NCBI GenBank assembly: GCA_027068235.1
Contig: JAMOUE010000088.1
Coordinates: 1-13,925 of the forward strand
Length of the DNA: 13,925 bases
Origin: Deltaproteobacteria bacterium
GTDB taxonomy: Bacteria; Desulfobacterota; Dissulfuribacteria; Dissulfuribacterales; QOAL01
Direction of reading: 5' to 3'
Position 1 is the stretch's first letter; every line of letters starts with the position of its first letter. The notes under the pieces were generated by a model. The model was not told the origin of the DNA and searched no databases. It was given only the letters and a program-made list of their open reading frames with translations. Shown in pieces: positions 1-6,699 of the stretch. Position numbers and translations under genes: made by a program.

Positions 1-752
1 CCTTAAAAGATAAATTTAAATTCAAAATCCCTGCAACTCTTTTTGATACTGTTTATTCAATGCCTATATGGCAAAAGGCTCTCATTTTTATAGTATCGTG
101 GCTCCTCCCTATTGGGCTTTTCTGGTACCTGTTTCTATCTGCTAGGATTGGGGAAATGGATTCCATATCGACCAAAATCCCTAAACTCAAACAAGAAATT
201 GCCATTCTTGAACAAAAGAGCAAACAGATACCCAAACTTGAAAAAGAGCTCCAAGAGATGGAGGAGATCCTGAAACAAGCCATGAGGCTTCTGCCTGAAA
301 AAGAAGATATTCCTTCAGTGTTAACCGAGATTTCCTCTCTTGGTAACGAAGCAAGATTGGAATTTCAGGCCTTTAAACCTGGTGCCGAACGCATACATGA
401 TTTCTACGCAGCCATACCTGTATCACTAGAACTTGAGGGGCCATTTCACAATACAGTGGTTTTTTTCGATAGGATAAGCAGGATGGCCCGGATTGTACAC
501 ATTGAAGACGTCACTATGGGAAAGGCTAAAGAAAGTTCTCATATATGGAGCCAGGCCGTTAATAAAAATCAAAAAAGCAGTGGAAAATCTTCATCTGCAT
601 CAAAGTCCAAAGGTACTTCTAAAAACTCAAAGGGAGTTATTCAACGTGGTAGTAACTGGGTCATTCATACCAAATGCACTGCAGTCACTTATAGATTTTT
701 AACGCCTGAGGAACAAAAAAAGATAAAAGGCAAAGGTAAAAAGAAAAAGTAA
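1..752 (+). CDS. pilO: Type IV pilus inner-membrane protein PilO (5' end outside window)
   Basis: PilO is a bitopic inner-membrane protein that pairs with PilN and binds PilP, linking the cytoplasmic motor to the outer-membrane secretin. The frame is open to the left edge with no stop. The residues before the in-window ATG at 60 (ending KIPATLFDTVYS) read like a normal PilO N-terminus ahead of MPIWQKAL, so the true start is probably upstream. Counted from the ATG at 60, there is a membrane segment at about 8-28, then a coiled coil at about 36-80 rich in K/E/L, then a periplasmic ferredoxin-like domain at about 85-220. An unusual Ser/Lys-rich low-complexity stretch sits at about 165-190 inside that domain, and the protein ends in a Lys-rich tail. 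Its stop codon abuts the downstream pilP region. Membership of the pilO-pilP-secretin operon supports the call. Confidence 0.85.
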   Translation, partial: LKDKFKFKIPATLFDTVYSMPIWQKALIFIVSWLLPIGLFWYLFLSARIGEMDSISTKIPKLKQEIAILEQKSKQIPKLEKELQEMEEILKQAMRLLPEKEDIPSVLTEISSLGNEARLEFQAFKPGAERIHDFYAAIPVSLELEGPFHNTVVFFDRISRMARIVHIEDVTMGKAKESSHIWSQAVNKNQKSSGKSSSASKSKGTSKNSKGVIQRGSNWVIHTKCTAVTYRFLTPEEQKKIKGKGKKKK

Positions 753-786
753 TGATGCTAGGACATTGCTACACAGAAGCCAAGGT

Positions 787-792
787 GGGGAG
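787..792 (+). promoter_or_regulatory. Shine-Dalgarno site that sets the pilP start
   Basis: GGGGAG lies 7 nt before the ATG at 800. The earlier in-frame ATG at 752 has only a weak purine stretch before it. The start at 800 also puts a classic signal peptide at the very N-terminus, so it is preferred. Confidence 0.6.
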
Positions 793-799
793 TTGCGGA

Positions 800-1366
800 A
801 TGGTTAAAGTCCTTTTTCCCTTATTCTTTTTAATCTTGTTTTTGATTGGCCCTATGGCTCCACAGACCTTTGCCAGTAAGAACGGTAAGGGAGTGGATAA
901 CAACCCTACGAAAAATATTTCCAACAAAATAGAAGAATATAAGAAAAGACTGGAACGGCTTTTTGAACCTGTGAAATATCGATATGTGGCGGCAGGAAAA
1001 CCAGATCCTTTCAAGCCTTTTTTAAGGACAGAGATGAAGAATAGTCCTCCTAGGAAATCCAATGTTGTAGCGAAAAAAACTGAGCACTGTGAAACGCCAC
1101 TAGAATGCATGGATGTTGGTCAGTTAACCCTTGTAGGGATAGTGCTTGAGCCAAACGGTAACGCCATTGCCATGGCGCAGGATGCATCTGGCATTGGTTA
1201 TATCCTCAGAGTAGGAACAAAGATAGGCTTCAATAAAGGTAAAGTAGTCTCAATATTACGAGATAGGGTGATAGTAAAAGAAGAAGTAAAGGACCTTAGA
1301 GGAAAGCTAACATTTAGAGACAGGATATTATATCTCCATCCGGAGGAAGGTGATGAAGCTAGTTAA
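800..1366 (+). CDS. pilP: Type IV pilus assembly protein PilP
   Basis: PilP is a periplasmic protein that bridges the PilN/PilO inner-membrane complex to the N-terminal domains of the secretin. From the ATG at 800 the product is 188 aa. It has a signal peptide with a hydrophobic core (LFPLFFLILFLIG) ending in TFA, a likely signal peptidase I site. No lipobox cysteine is visible, although many PilP proteins are lipoproteins. The motif GKPDPFKPF is the usual linker before the PilP beta-barrel. The C-terminal half (from about residue 110) carries the family pattern LTLVGIVL, GYILRVGTKIG, GKVVSI and RVIVKEE. Two Cys in CETPLEC could form a disulfide. An alternative start at 752 adds 16 residues. 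The gene overlaps the next one by 14 nt, suggesting translational coupling. Confidence 0.88.
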   Translation: MVKVLFPLFFLILFLIGPMAPQTFASKNGKGVDNNPTKNISNKIEEYKKRLERLFEPVKYRYVAAGKPDPFKPFLRTEMKNSPPRKSNVVAKKTEHCETPLECMDVGQLTLVGIVLEPNGNAIAMAQDASGIGYILRVGTKIGFNKGKVVSILRDRVIVKEEVKDLRGKLTFRDRILYLHPEEGDEAS

Positions 1367-2594
1367 AAATAAAAATTTAGTCTTAAAAACAGCCATAGTT
1401 TTTATGGTTTTGATGGGACTTCAAATAGTAGCTCTTACAGGAAATAACGAAGTCGTATGGGCTAATAAAAACAAATCTAATGTCGACTATTGGCTAAAAG
1501 AGCTAAAGAACAGACGTACAAAACCTATAAAGGTTGCATCTGTCCAAAAGATCCAGCGGCAATCTATAGCGGCTTCTTCTTCGACTCACACACCGAAGTC
1601 CAAAGCGGTTGCCAAAAAAACCAATAGTAGCACTGTGAACAAAGGTCCAAAGAAAATCAGTGTGGATTTCTACAAGGTGGATCTTCACAATGTATTTAGA
1701 CTTCTTGGCCAGGTAAGCGGAAAAAACGTAGTAGTTGACGAAGAAGTAAAGGGGACCTTGACCTTGGCCCTAGAAAATGTGCCATGGACATTTGTTCTTG
1801 AGGTCATAAAGAATTTAAAAGGCCTTGAAAGCATAGAGAAGAACAACACAATAATGATATACCCCAAAAAGAAGGCCATCGAATGGGGTGGAGATGGTAC
1901 AGGTTCTATACCTAAGGGAACAGTTGAGATCTCCAAAAGCATTAAACCTGTCAAACTTCTAAACGTAAAAAACAAAAGAAAATCTGCTACCCCTTTGAAA
2001 CAGATTCTAAAGGCAGAAAAACTCATAAAAAAGGCAGCAGCACAAGAAAAAAGAGGAAACATATTAGGCGCATATGAGTCCCTTAAAAAGGCCATAGAGT
2101 TGTGGCCCGACAACCAAAAACTTCTCGACAAATTAGCTGCAATTGCCCTTCAAAGAAACGACAATCTGGCTGCCTTTAACTATGCCAAAAGGGCACTCAA
2201 GCTCGCCAACAACAAGGATGCCGAAGCAGCAGCTATTGCAGCGGTAGCTCTTGCCAGGATGGACAGGCCAGATGATGCAAAAGAATACTTTGAGCTGGCC
2301 ATGAACATAAAGCCCACAAAGGATACCCTTTGGAACTATGCTGTTTTTTCATTCTCTCAAGGTAATTACAGGCAGGCACTGAGATTAATAAATAGAATAG
2401 AAGCAAATTATAATATCACACCCGATATGATCATGCTAAAGGCACAATGTTATGAATATCTGTCTCGTATTCCCCAGGCCGTGGCTGAATACCGGACGCT
2501 TTTATCTTCAGGAAGTAGCGTGCCAAAGGAGATGATAAAATTTGCCCAATTAAGACTAAATGCCCTTACCGGCACTTCAGCACCTAACAAATAA
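1353..2594 (+). CDS. STN/secretin N0-domain and TPR-repeat protein of the pilus operon
   Basis: This is a 413-aa exported protein. The ATG at 1353 is preferred over the overlapping GTG at 1350 because GGAGG at 1342-1346 is 6 nt upstream. An N-terminal signal peptide or anchor has its hydrophobic core at about residues 13-30 and a possible cleavage after VWA. A low-complexity Lys/Ser/Thr linker follows. Residues 101-170 match the STN/N0 fold seen at the start of PilQ secretins (ISVDFYKVDLHNVFRLLG, VVVDEEVKGTLTLALENVPW). Residues 218-390 are helical TPR repeats (for example GAYESLKKAIELWPDN and DAKEYFELAMNIKP). No secretin pore domain is present. The position between pilP and the secretin suggests a periplasmic adaptor or assembly factor for the secretin, perhaps replacing a TPR pilotin or MshN-like protein. 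That role is inference. Confidence 0.75.
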   Translation: MKLVKNKNLVLKTAIVFMVLMGLQIVALTGNNEVVWANKNKSNVDYWLKELKNRRTKPIKVASVQKIQRQSIAASSSTHTPKSKAVAKKTNSSTVNKGPKKISVDFYKVDLHNVFRLLGQVSGKNVVVDEEVKGTLTLALENVPWTFVLEVIKNLKGLESIEKNNTIMIYPKKKAIEWGGDGTGSIPKGTVEISKSIKPVKLLNVKNKRKSATPLKQILKAEKLIKKAAAQEKRGNILGAYESLKKAIELWPDNQKLLDKLAAIALQRNDNLAAFNYAKRALKLANNKDAEAAAIAAVALARMDRPDDAKEYFELAMNIKPTKDTLWNYAVFSFSQGNYRQALRLINRIEANYNITPDMIMLKAQCYEYLSRIPQAVAEYRTLLSSGSSVPKEMIKFAQLRLNALTGTSAPNK

Positions 2595-2600
2595 AGGAGG
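2593..2600 (+). promoter_or_regulatory. Strong Shine-Dalgarno site that sets the secretin start
   Basis: AAAGGAGG overlaps the stop codon of the preceding gene and lies 7 nt before the ATG at 2608. This excludes the longer frame from 2560, which lacks such a site and would bury the lipoprotein signal peptide. Confidence 0.75.
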
Positions 2601-2607
2601 TTTAGAC

Positions 2608-4422
2608 ATGACAGCTCCTATATCAAATAAATATGGTACAAAATTTTATATTATTTGGGGCATTGCGGCACTGCTCCTCTTATGCAGTTGTGCCCAACAC
2701 AATGTAAATAGTGCGGCAACAAGTCAACTCAAAGAGGAAAAGCTACCACTTAAATCAGAAAAGGTTAAACCTCCTGCACAACGTATTGTTAGGCAGCAGT
2801 CTCAACAGGTTGCCCTGAGGCCCACAAAATTTAAGCCAACAATACAGTGGAAACCATCTTATAGCCTTTCAGAAGTACACGTAAACTCCCAGGATGCCAC
2901 GTTGCCGGAGATGTTGGTTGGTGCCGATATTAATTCAAAAAATGGACGTGTACCCTTGCATCAGGTCATAAAGTCACTTGCCGATCTCAAGGGGATGAAT
3001 GTGAGCTGGTCAAGTGATGTTGACCAGGATGTGTTAGTTAGTGTGAATATAAAGGCAGAGGCCAACTTTTGGGAGGCTCTTAGTGCCCTACTTAGGCAAG
3101 TCGATTACTTTTACGAGTTTAAAAATGGTACAATAGTAGTCAAGTACAAAGACACCAAGCGCTTTCATGTAACATGTCCATTTCTTACTGGTAGTTATAG
3201 AACCTCGGTTGGAGGAGACTTTCTTGGAAATGCAGGAGAGGTCGACACTGGTCTTCGTGGTGAACTTGGTGTAGAGCACACTGATGAAGACATCGATATA
3301 TGGAAAACCATAGAAGAAAACCTTGGAAAGATCCTCAACCTGGCCACTTTGAATGTACCAGAAACTACAGGAGACGCAATTGACCAGGAAAGGATAGAAA
3401 ATCTTTGCAGAACCAGGTTCCCTAACAATCCTGCACAGCAGGCCCTTTGCATAAGGCAAGAGCAGGCACGGCAGGAACTTGAAAGATCTGGGAGAAACGG
3501 CCAACATCCAGATAATTCTCAAATTGTGCAGGGCACTGGGGAAGGAACAAGAAAAGGATTCTATTTCACAATAGATAAGCCACTTGGAATAGTTACAGTC
3601 ACAGCTCCAAGATCAATTCTCGAAAAAGTTGAAGATTATCTTGATCACCTCCATGAGATGCTTTCAAAACAGGTGGTTATAGAGGCCAAAATCATTGAAG
3701 TAGACCTTAATGATTCCAACACAAAGGGAGTAGACTGGAGTGGCCTTCTCAAAGACTCTGCATTCAACTTCACCACGACCTTTGGCAAAAACGGGCAGAT
3801 CTATCCTAAAGATGGAATCAAGTTTCTCGAAAGTGTCACAATGACAAGGGAACCGTTTGACTTAATTCTAAACTTCTTGGATGAGTTTGGAACGGTAAAG
3901 GTGCTCTCCAATCCCAAGCTGTCTTTATTAAACGGTCAGCCAGCAATGATTACTGGTGGAAAAACAACAAGATACATTGACAAAGTTACAACAGTAGTAA
4001 ATGACACCGGTACAGGAGCAACAACCTCTTATACAATAGAAACTAGGGACATACTGTCTGGTATCGGACTTGGCGTCATTGCCAATATAGAGTCTGATGA
4101 CGAAATCGTCCTACAACTTACTCCTGTTAACAGCCGCCTTGCCAAAATCACTCCAAGGCAATTTGGTTCCTTCATGACTGGTTATGCAGAAGTTGATCTT
4201 CCTGAGGTTAATCTTAGAGAAATGACCACTATGGCCAGGGTAAAGAGTGGACATCTTTTGGTCATAGGAGGAATAATTGATGATATGGAAGGAGTAGAAG
4301 GCAATAAGGTTCCTTTCTTAGGTGATTTACCTCTGGTGGGCTGGGCCTTTAAAAGTGAACGCAAATATAAGCAAAAAAGAGAGTTGGTCATCCTATTAAG
4401 GCCACAGATAGTTGAAATGTAA
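2608..4422 (+). CDS. pilQ: Type IV pilus secretin (PilQ/MshL-type outer-membrane lipoprotein)
   Basis: Secretins form the gated outer-membrane pore through which the pilus fibre leaves. The 604-aa product begins with a lipoprotein signal peptide; the hydrophobic run at about 14-27 leads to lipobox L-C-S-C with lipidated Cys28. A Lys/Gln/Pro linker follows, then an N0-like domain at about 107-185 (VPLHQVIKSLADLKGMNVSW). A linker at about 190-310 contains Cys267 and Cys281. An N1-type segment follows at about 317-352, and the secretin barrel domain runs from about 355 to the end. Barrel landmarks are VVIEAKIIEVDL, VKVLSNPKLSLLNGQPA, the gate and rim region, LVIGGIID, VPFLGDLPLVGWAF and the terminal VILLRPQIVEM. 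The N-terminal half looks more MSHA/type IVb-like than classic PilQ, so the symbol reflects operon position rather than subfamily. It follows the STN-TPR gene by 13 nt. Confidence 0.88.
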   Translation: MTAPISNKYGTKFYIIWGIAALLLLCSCAQHNVNSAATSQLKEEKLPLKSEKVKPPAQRIVRQQSQQVALRPTKFKPTIQWKPSYSLSEVHVNSQDATLPEMLVGADINSKNGRVPLHQVIKSLADLKGMNVSWSSDVDQDVLVSVNIKAEANFWEALSALLRQVDYFYEFKNGTIVVKYKDTKRFHVTCPFLTGSYRTSVGGDFLGNAGEVDTGLRGELGVEHTDEDIDIWKTIEENLGKILNLATLNVPETTGDAIDQERIENLCRTRFPNNPAQQALCIRQEQARQELERSGRNGQHPDNSQIVQGTGEGTRKGFYFTIDKPLGIVTVTAPRSILEKVEDYLDHLHEMLSKQVVIEAKIIEVDLNDSNTKGVDWSGLLKDSAFNFTTTFGKNGQIYPKDGIKFLESVTMTREPFDLILNFLDEFGTVKVLSNPKLSLLNGQPAMITGGKTTRYIDKVTTVVNDTGTGATTSYTIETRDILSGIGLGVIANIESDDEIVLQLTPVNSRLAKITPRQFGSFMTGYAEVDLPEVNLREMTTMARVKSGHLLVIGGIIDDMEGVEGNKVPFLGDLPLVGWAFKSERKYKQKRELVILLRPQIVEM

Positions 4423-4482
4423 AAAGAAAGAATTCTACCAAAGGAATCTTGATCGTTAAAAGATAATCCTCCTAGTTGAGCT

Positions 4483-4520
4483 TGTAGCGCAGACTAAATA
4501 AGTATCATGTCTGCGCTACA
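4483..4520. terminator. Perfect 12-bp inverted repeat between convergent genes
   Basis: TGTAGCGCAGAC (4483-4494) and GTCTGCGCTACA (4509-4520) are exact reverse complements around a 14-nt AT-rich loop. The repeat lies 60 nt after the secretin stop and overlaps the last codons of the convergent methyltransferase. No T-tract follows on either strand, so it is not a textbook intrinsic terminator. A bidirectional terminator or mRNA 3'-end stabiliser is the likeliest role. Confidence 0.55.
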
Positions 4521-5628
4521 TAATCTCAAGTACAGCTATAGTCTCTATATGAAAGGTCTGAGGAAACATATCTATTGGCTGCAGCAGCTTTAATCTGTAA
4601 CCCTTTTCCTTCAATATCACCACATCACGTGCCAATGTCATGGGATCACACGAAACGTAAACAATAGATCTTGGCATGAGGGTATCAATCTGTGTGCAAA
4701 GCTCCTTTGCACCTGTCCTTGGAGGATCAAGCAAAACTGTTTCACACTGTTTAAACCTGGATAGTTCTAGACGTTTGTCAAATAAATTCATTTGCAAAAA
4801 GGTATTTTTCTTGGCACAGTCATTTAGTATGGCATTTTCCTTGGCTTGAAATATCGCCTGTTTATCAAGCTCTATGCCAGTTACCGTTAAGCCTAGACGA
4901 GCTAGAGGTATTGAGAAATTGCCAGAACCACAAAAAAACTCTACAACCTCTGTTGCCCCACCCTTTTCCACAAGGGAGACAACTTCCTCAACAAGGATGC
5001 GATTCTGCTGGATATTACCCTGAAAGAATGTTGAAGGATGGCAAAATAGGCCCTTTGGGGCTAGATCCTTTTCTTTGAAGAAGCAGATTTTACTAGTCTG
5101 CCAAAAAAGATGCACACGTTTTCCATTGGAAGATGAATGTACGGCTAGAGATCTACAAAACCTGTCCCAAAAGAGCGACTTTTCCCCTTCTGCCCTTTTC
5201 AAAAGAAAGGTTGCAAAAAGATTATTTTTTAGATCACACTCGATTACTATCCCTTTGATATTGGAAATATTGGAGTAACTACCCTCAAATGCATGGATTC
5301 CATTTCTCAGTCTCTTAAGAAAACTATTTAGCTCATCCACTAGCACGGGACATGACTCAACAGGCTCAATACGCCTTGTGCCTTCCCTGTAAAATCCAAT
5401 AGCTAGCTTTTTTTCAGATTTAGATTGTTTGATAAAAAGACGTGCTCTTGCCCTATAGCCTAACGACCTGTATGAAGGGATGATTTCTCTGATACAGCCT
5501 TTTGGATCAAGTAGTCTTTCAAATATAGAAAGGATGATCTCCTGCTTAAATTTTATCTGTTCATTATAGGGAATATGTTGGAAATGACAGCCACCACAAA
5601 GACCAAATAGTGAACAAGATGGGCTCAC
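4516..5628 (-). CDS. TrmA/RumA-family RNA (uracil-5-)-methyltransferase
   Basis: The protein transfers a methyl group from S-adenosylmethionine to C5 of a uridine in rRNA (RlmD/RumA type) or tRNA (TrmA type). From the GTG at 5628 it is 370 aa. Cys5, Cys11, Cys14 and Cys93 match the CX5CX2C plus distant Cys that hold the 4Fe-4S cluster of RumA. The SAM-binding motif I is VVEFFCGSGNFS at about 228-239. DPPRTG is at 301-306, the catalytic nucleophile is Cys327 in VSCDP, and Glu362 in the terminal FHIET motif is the expected general base. The Fe-S cysteines favour a RumA/RlmD-like enzyme, but the target base cannot be told from sequence. The frame continues upstream through a TRAM domain that lacks a normal start codon (5629-5796), so this start is probably not the real N-terminus. 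Confidence 0.85.
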   Translation of the reverse strand: MSPSCSLFGLCGGCHFQHIPYNEQIKFKQEIILSIFERLLDPKGCIREIIPSYRSLGYRARARLFIKQSKSEKKLAIGFYREGTRRIEPVESCPVLVDELNSFLKRLRNGIHAFEGSYSNISNIKGIVIECDLKNNLFATFLLKRAEGEKSLFWDRFCRSLAVHSSSNGKRVHLFWQTSKICFFKEKDLAPKGLFCHPSTFFQGNIQQNRILVEEVVSLVEKGGATEVVEFFCGSGNFSIPLARLGLTVTGIELDKQAIFQAKENAILNDCAKKNTFLQMNLFDKRLELSRFKQCETVLLDPPRTGAKELCTQIDTLMPRSIVYVSCDPMTLARDVVILKEKGYRLKLLQPIDMFPQTFHIETIAVLEIM

Positions 5629-5796
5629 CCTTACAGAGCTAGAATATACAAGCTCTATAGGTCTGGCAGTAGCCCATCTTTTCTTTTCTTGAACTATTTC
5701 GACAAGGAGTTTTTCACCAGGAAGACAGTAGGGTACGAAGACGGCCTTACCATCTATTCGACCAAGGCCTTTTCCTCCATAGACAAGCTTTTCTAT
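5629..5796 (-). other. In-frame TRAM-domain coding stretch upstream of the methyltransferase GTG
   Basis: Translating the minus strand upstream of the GTG at 5628 in the same frame gives an uninterrupted TRAM domain. It begins IEKLVYGGKGLGRIDGK and runs through AVFVPYCLPGEKLLVEI and RWATARPIEL directly into the Fe-S motif. This is the usual N-terminal RNA-binding domain of RumA proteins. No ATG, GTG, TTG, CTG, ATT or ATC occurs in frame between the TAA at 5869-5871 and the GTG at 5628. Only ATA codons are available, the best placed being 5794-5796, 5 nt after the stop of the upstream zinc-ribbon gene. Possible explanations are a non-canonical start, a -1 frameshift from the upstream gene, or a sequence error. 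Confidence 0.7.
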
Positions 5797-5801
5797 GGAA
5801 A

Positions 5802-6236
5802 CTAATGGCCTAGCTGTCCCGAAATCTCGTCTAGTGCTTTTTGGAAGTCTTGATCTTGAGCGATTCGTTTAAGCTCTACCTCTTCAAAGGCTATTTCTTC
5901 TGTATCTTGAATTGGGCCTTCATCTACCAAATCAGACACATCAATATCAGCCAGTTGCTCGGAAGGTTCTATTTGGCTTTCTGCAAATTCTATAGGCTCT
6001 TCTATTTCTACAGGTTCTTCCATAGGAATTTCAGGAACTTCTGTTGGAGACTCTGTTTCTGGAACCTGCTCTTCTTTAATATCCTCAATTTCATTGCCAA
6101 GCTTGAACCAGTTAACAGACTCGATATCAGCGACAAACATTCCTAAAAGTCTCTTTTCATCTTCCATAGACTTACCGCACCTGCCACATGTGTCAAGGTA
6201 GTCAAAACTTATCCAGCCACACTTTTTGCATCTCAT
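5802..6236 (-). CDS. Small acidic zinc-ribbon protein of unknown function
   Basis: The 144-aa product starts with MRCKKCGWISFDYLDTCGRC. This gives two CXXC knuckles (Cys3/Cys6 and Cys17/Cys20) spaced as in a rubredoxin-like or zinc-ribbon metal site. The rest is very acidic, with a Glu/Pro-rich, probably disordered stretch at about 55-95 (for example VPEIPMEEPVEIEEP). A short predicted helix lies at the C-terminus. There is no signal peptide or membrane segment, so it is probably cytoplasmic. The ATG has a clear SD (GAGGAG) about 9 nt upstream. It is the first gene of a minus-strand pair with the methyltransferase, 5 nt from the likely TRAM start. I recognise the zinc-ribbon layout but no defined family function. 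A role near RNA or ribosomes would be guilt by association only. Confidence 0.75.
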   Translation of the reverse strand: MRCKKCGWISFDYLDTCGRCGKSMEDEKRLLGMFVADIESVNWFKLGNEIEDIKEEQVPETESPTEVPEIPMEEPVEIEEPIEFAESQIEPSEQLADIDVSDLVDEGPIQDTEEIAFEEVELKRIAQDQDFQKALDEISGQLGH

Positions 6237-6313
6237 TACTCTTTGCTCCTCTTTATTAAGTTAAGTATGCTTTTTATTAGGACCAAAACACAACATATAT
6301 TTGAAAAGACTTG

Positions 6314-6330
6314 AACAATAGATTATTGTT
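6314..6330. promoter_or_regulatory. AT-rich dyad in the divergent intergenic region
   Basis: AACAATA (6314-6320) and TATTGTT (6324-6330) are exact inverted repeats around GAT. The dyad lies in the 118-bp gap between the divergent zinc-ribbon and BamE-like genes, 25 nt before the ATG at 6355. TTGAAAA also occurs on both sides, at 6301 and 6331. A transcription-factor operator is possible, but no known consensus was matched and no promoter could be placed with confidence. Confidence 0.3.
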
Positions 6331-6354
6331 TTGAAAAATTTTTTGGACAAACCC

Positions 6355-6699
6355 ATGGAGATACTGAAAAAATTTTTCTTTCTTTTTGTTGTTATCGGCA
6401 CTTTTTCCTTTTGCCTTACTTCATGCGCCAATAAACAGTATCATTTAGCAGTAGATGCATCTATTATTAGCAAGGGGCAGACCAAGACCCATGTTATGGA
6501 TTTGGTTGGCAAACCTGATTATATTACTAAGACAGAGAAGGGTGTTGAGCAGTGGTATTATTACAATGATATCACACCATTTTATAAAAAAATCCCATTA
6601 ATTGGGGGGCTCTTTGGCAAAAGAGAGCTGGAGGTAATACAAGTTACCTTTTACATGGATAAGGTATCAAAGGTCGTCTATTATGTTACCGAAAAATGA
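6355..6699 (+). CDS. BamE/SmpA-OmlA-like small lipoprotein
   Basis: From the ATG at 6355 the product is 114 aa, with lipobox L-T-S-C and lipidated Cys24 after a hydrophobic stretch at about 6-20. The mature part shows the SmpA/OmlA pattern: SIISKGQTKTHVMDLVGKPD followed by EQWYYY, then beta strands (VTFYMD, KVVYYV). BamE of that fold is an accessory lipoprotein of the outer-membrane beta-barrel assembly complex, but many short relatives have no assigned role, so the Bam function is uncertain. The upstream TTG at 6331 gives a longer frame (122 aa) but lacks an SD and would misplace the signal peptide. The TTGGA before 6355 is a weak SD. It is the first gene of a plus-strand operon and overlaps pcm by 17 nt. 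Confidence 0.75.
   Translation: MEILKKFFFLFVVIGTFSFCLTSCANKQYHLAVDASIISKGQTKTHVMDLVGKPDYITKTEKGVEQWYYYNDITPFYKKIPLIGGLFGKRELEVIQVTFYMDKVSKVVYYVTEK

Noticed and set aside
769..1110. Minus-strand frame opposite pilP
   Set aside because: It lies wholly inside a well-supported gene, and its translation resembles no domain. The same holds for the minus-strand frames at 1685-2131, 3088-3522 and 10777-11151.
4423..4515. attachment site or dif-like site at the inverted repeat
   Set aside because: The 12-14-12 spacing does not fit the 11-6-11 layout of XerCD sites, and no integrase or tRNA gene is nearby.
5841..6146. Plus-strand 101-aa frame opposite the zinc-ribbon gene
   Set aside because: Its Phe/Tyr/Leu-rich product is the antisense of Glu/Pro-rich codons. 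It has no supporting start site, while the minus-strand gene has an SD and CXXC motifs.
6331..6354. TTG start for the BamE-like lipoprotein
   Set aside because: It has no SD, and the added residues would sit before a normal lipoprotein signal peptide that begins at the ATG at 6355.
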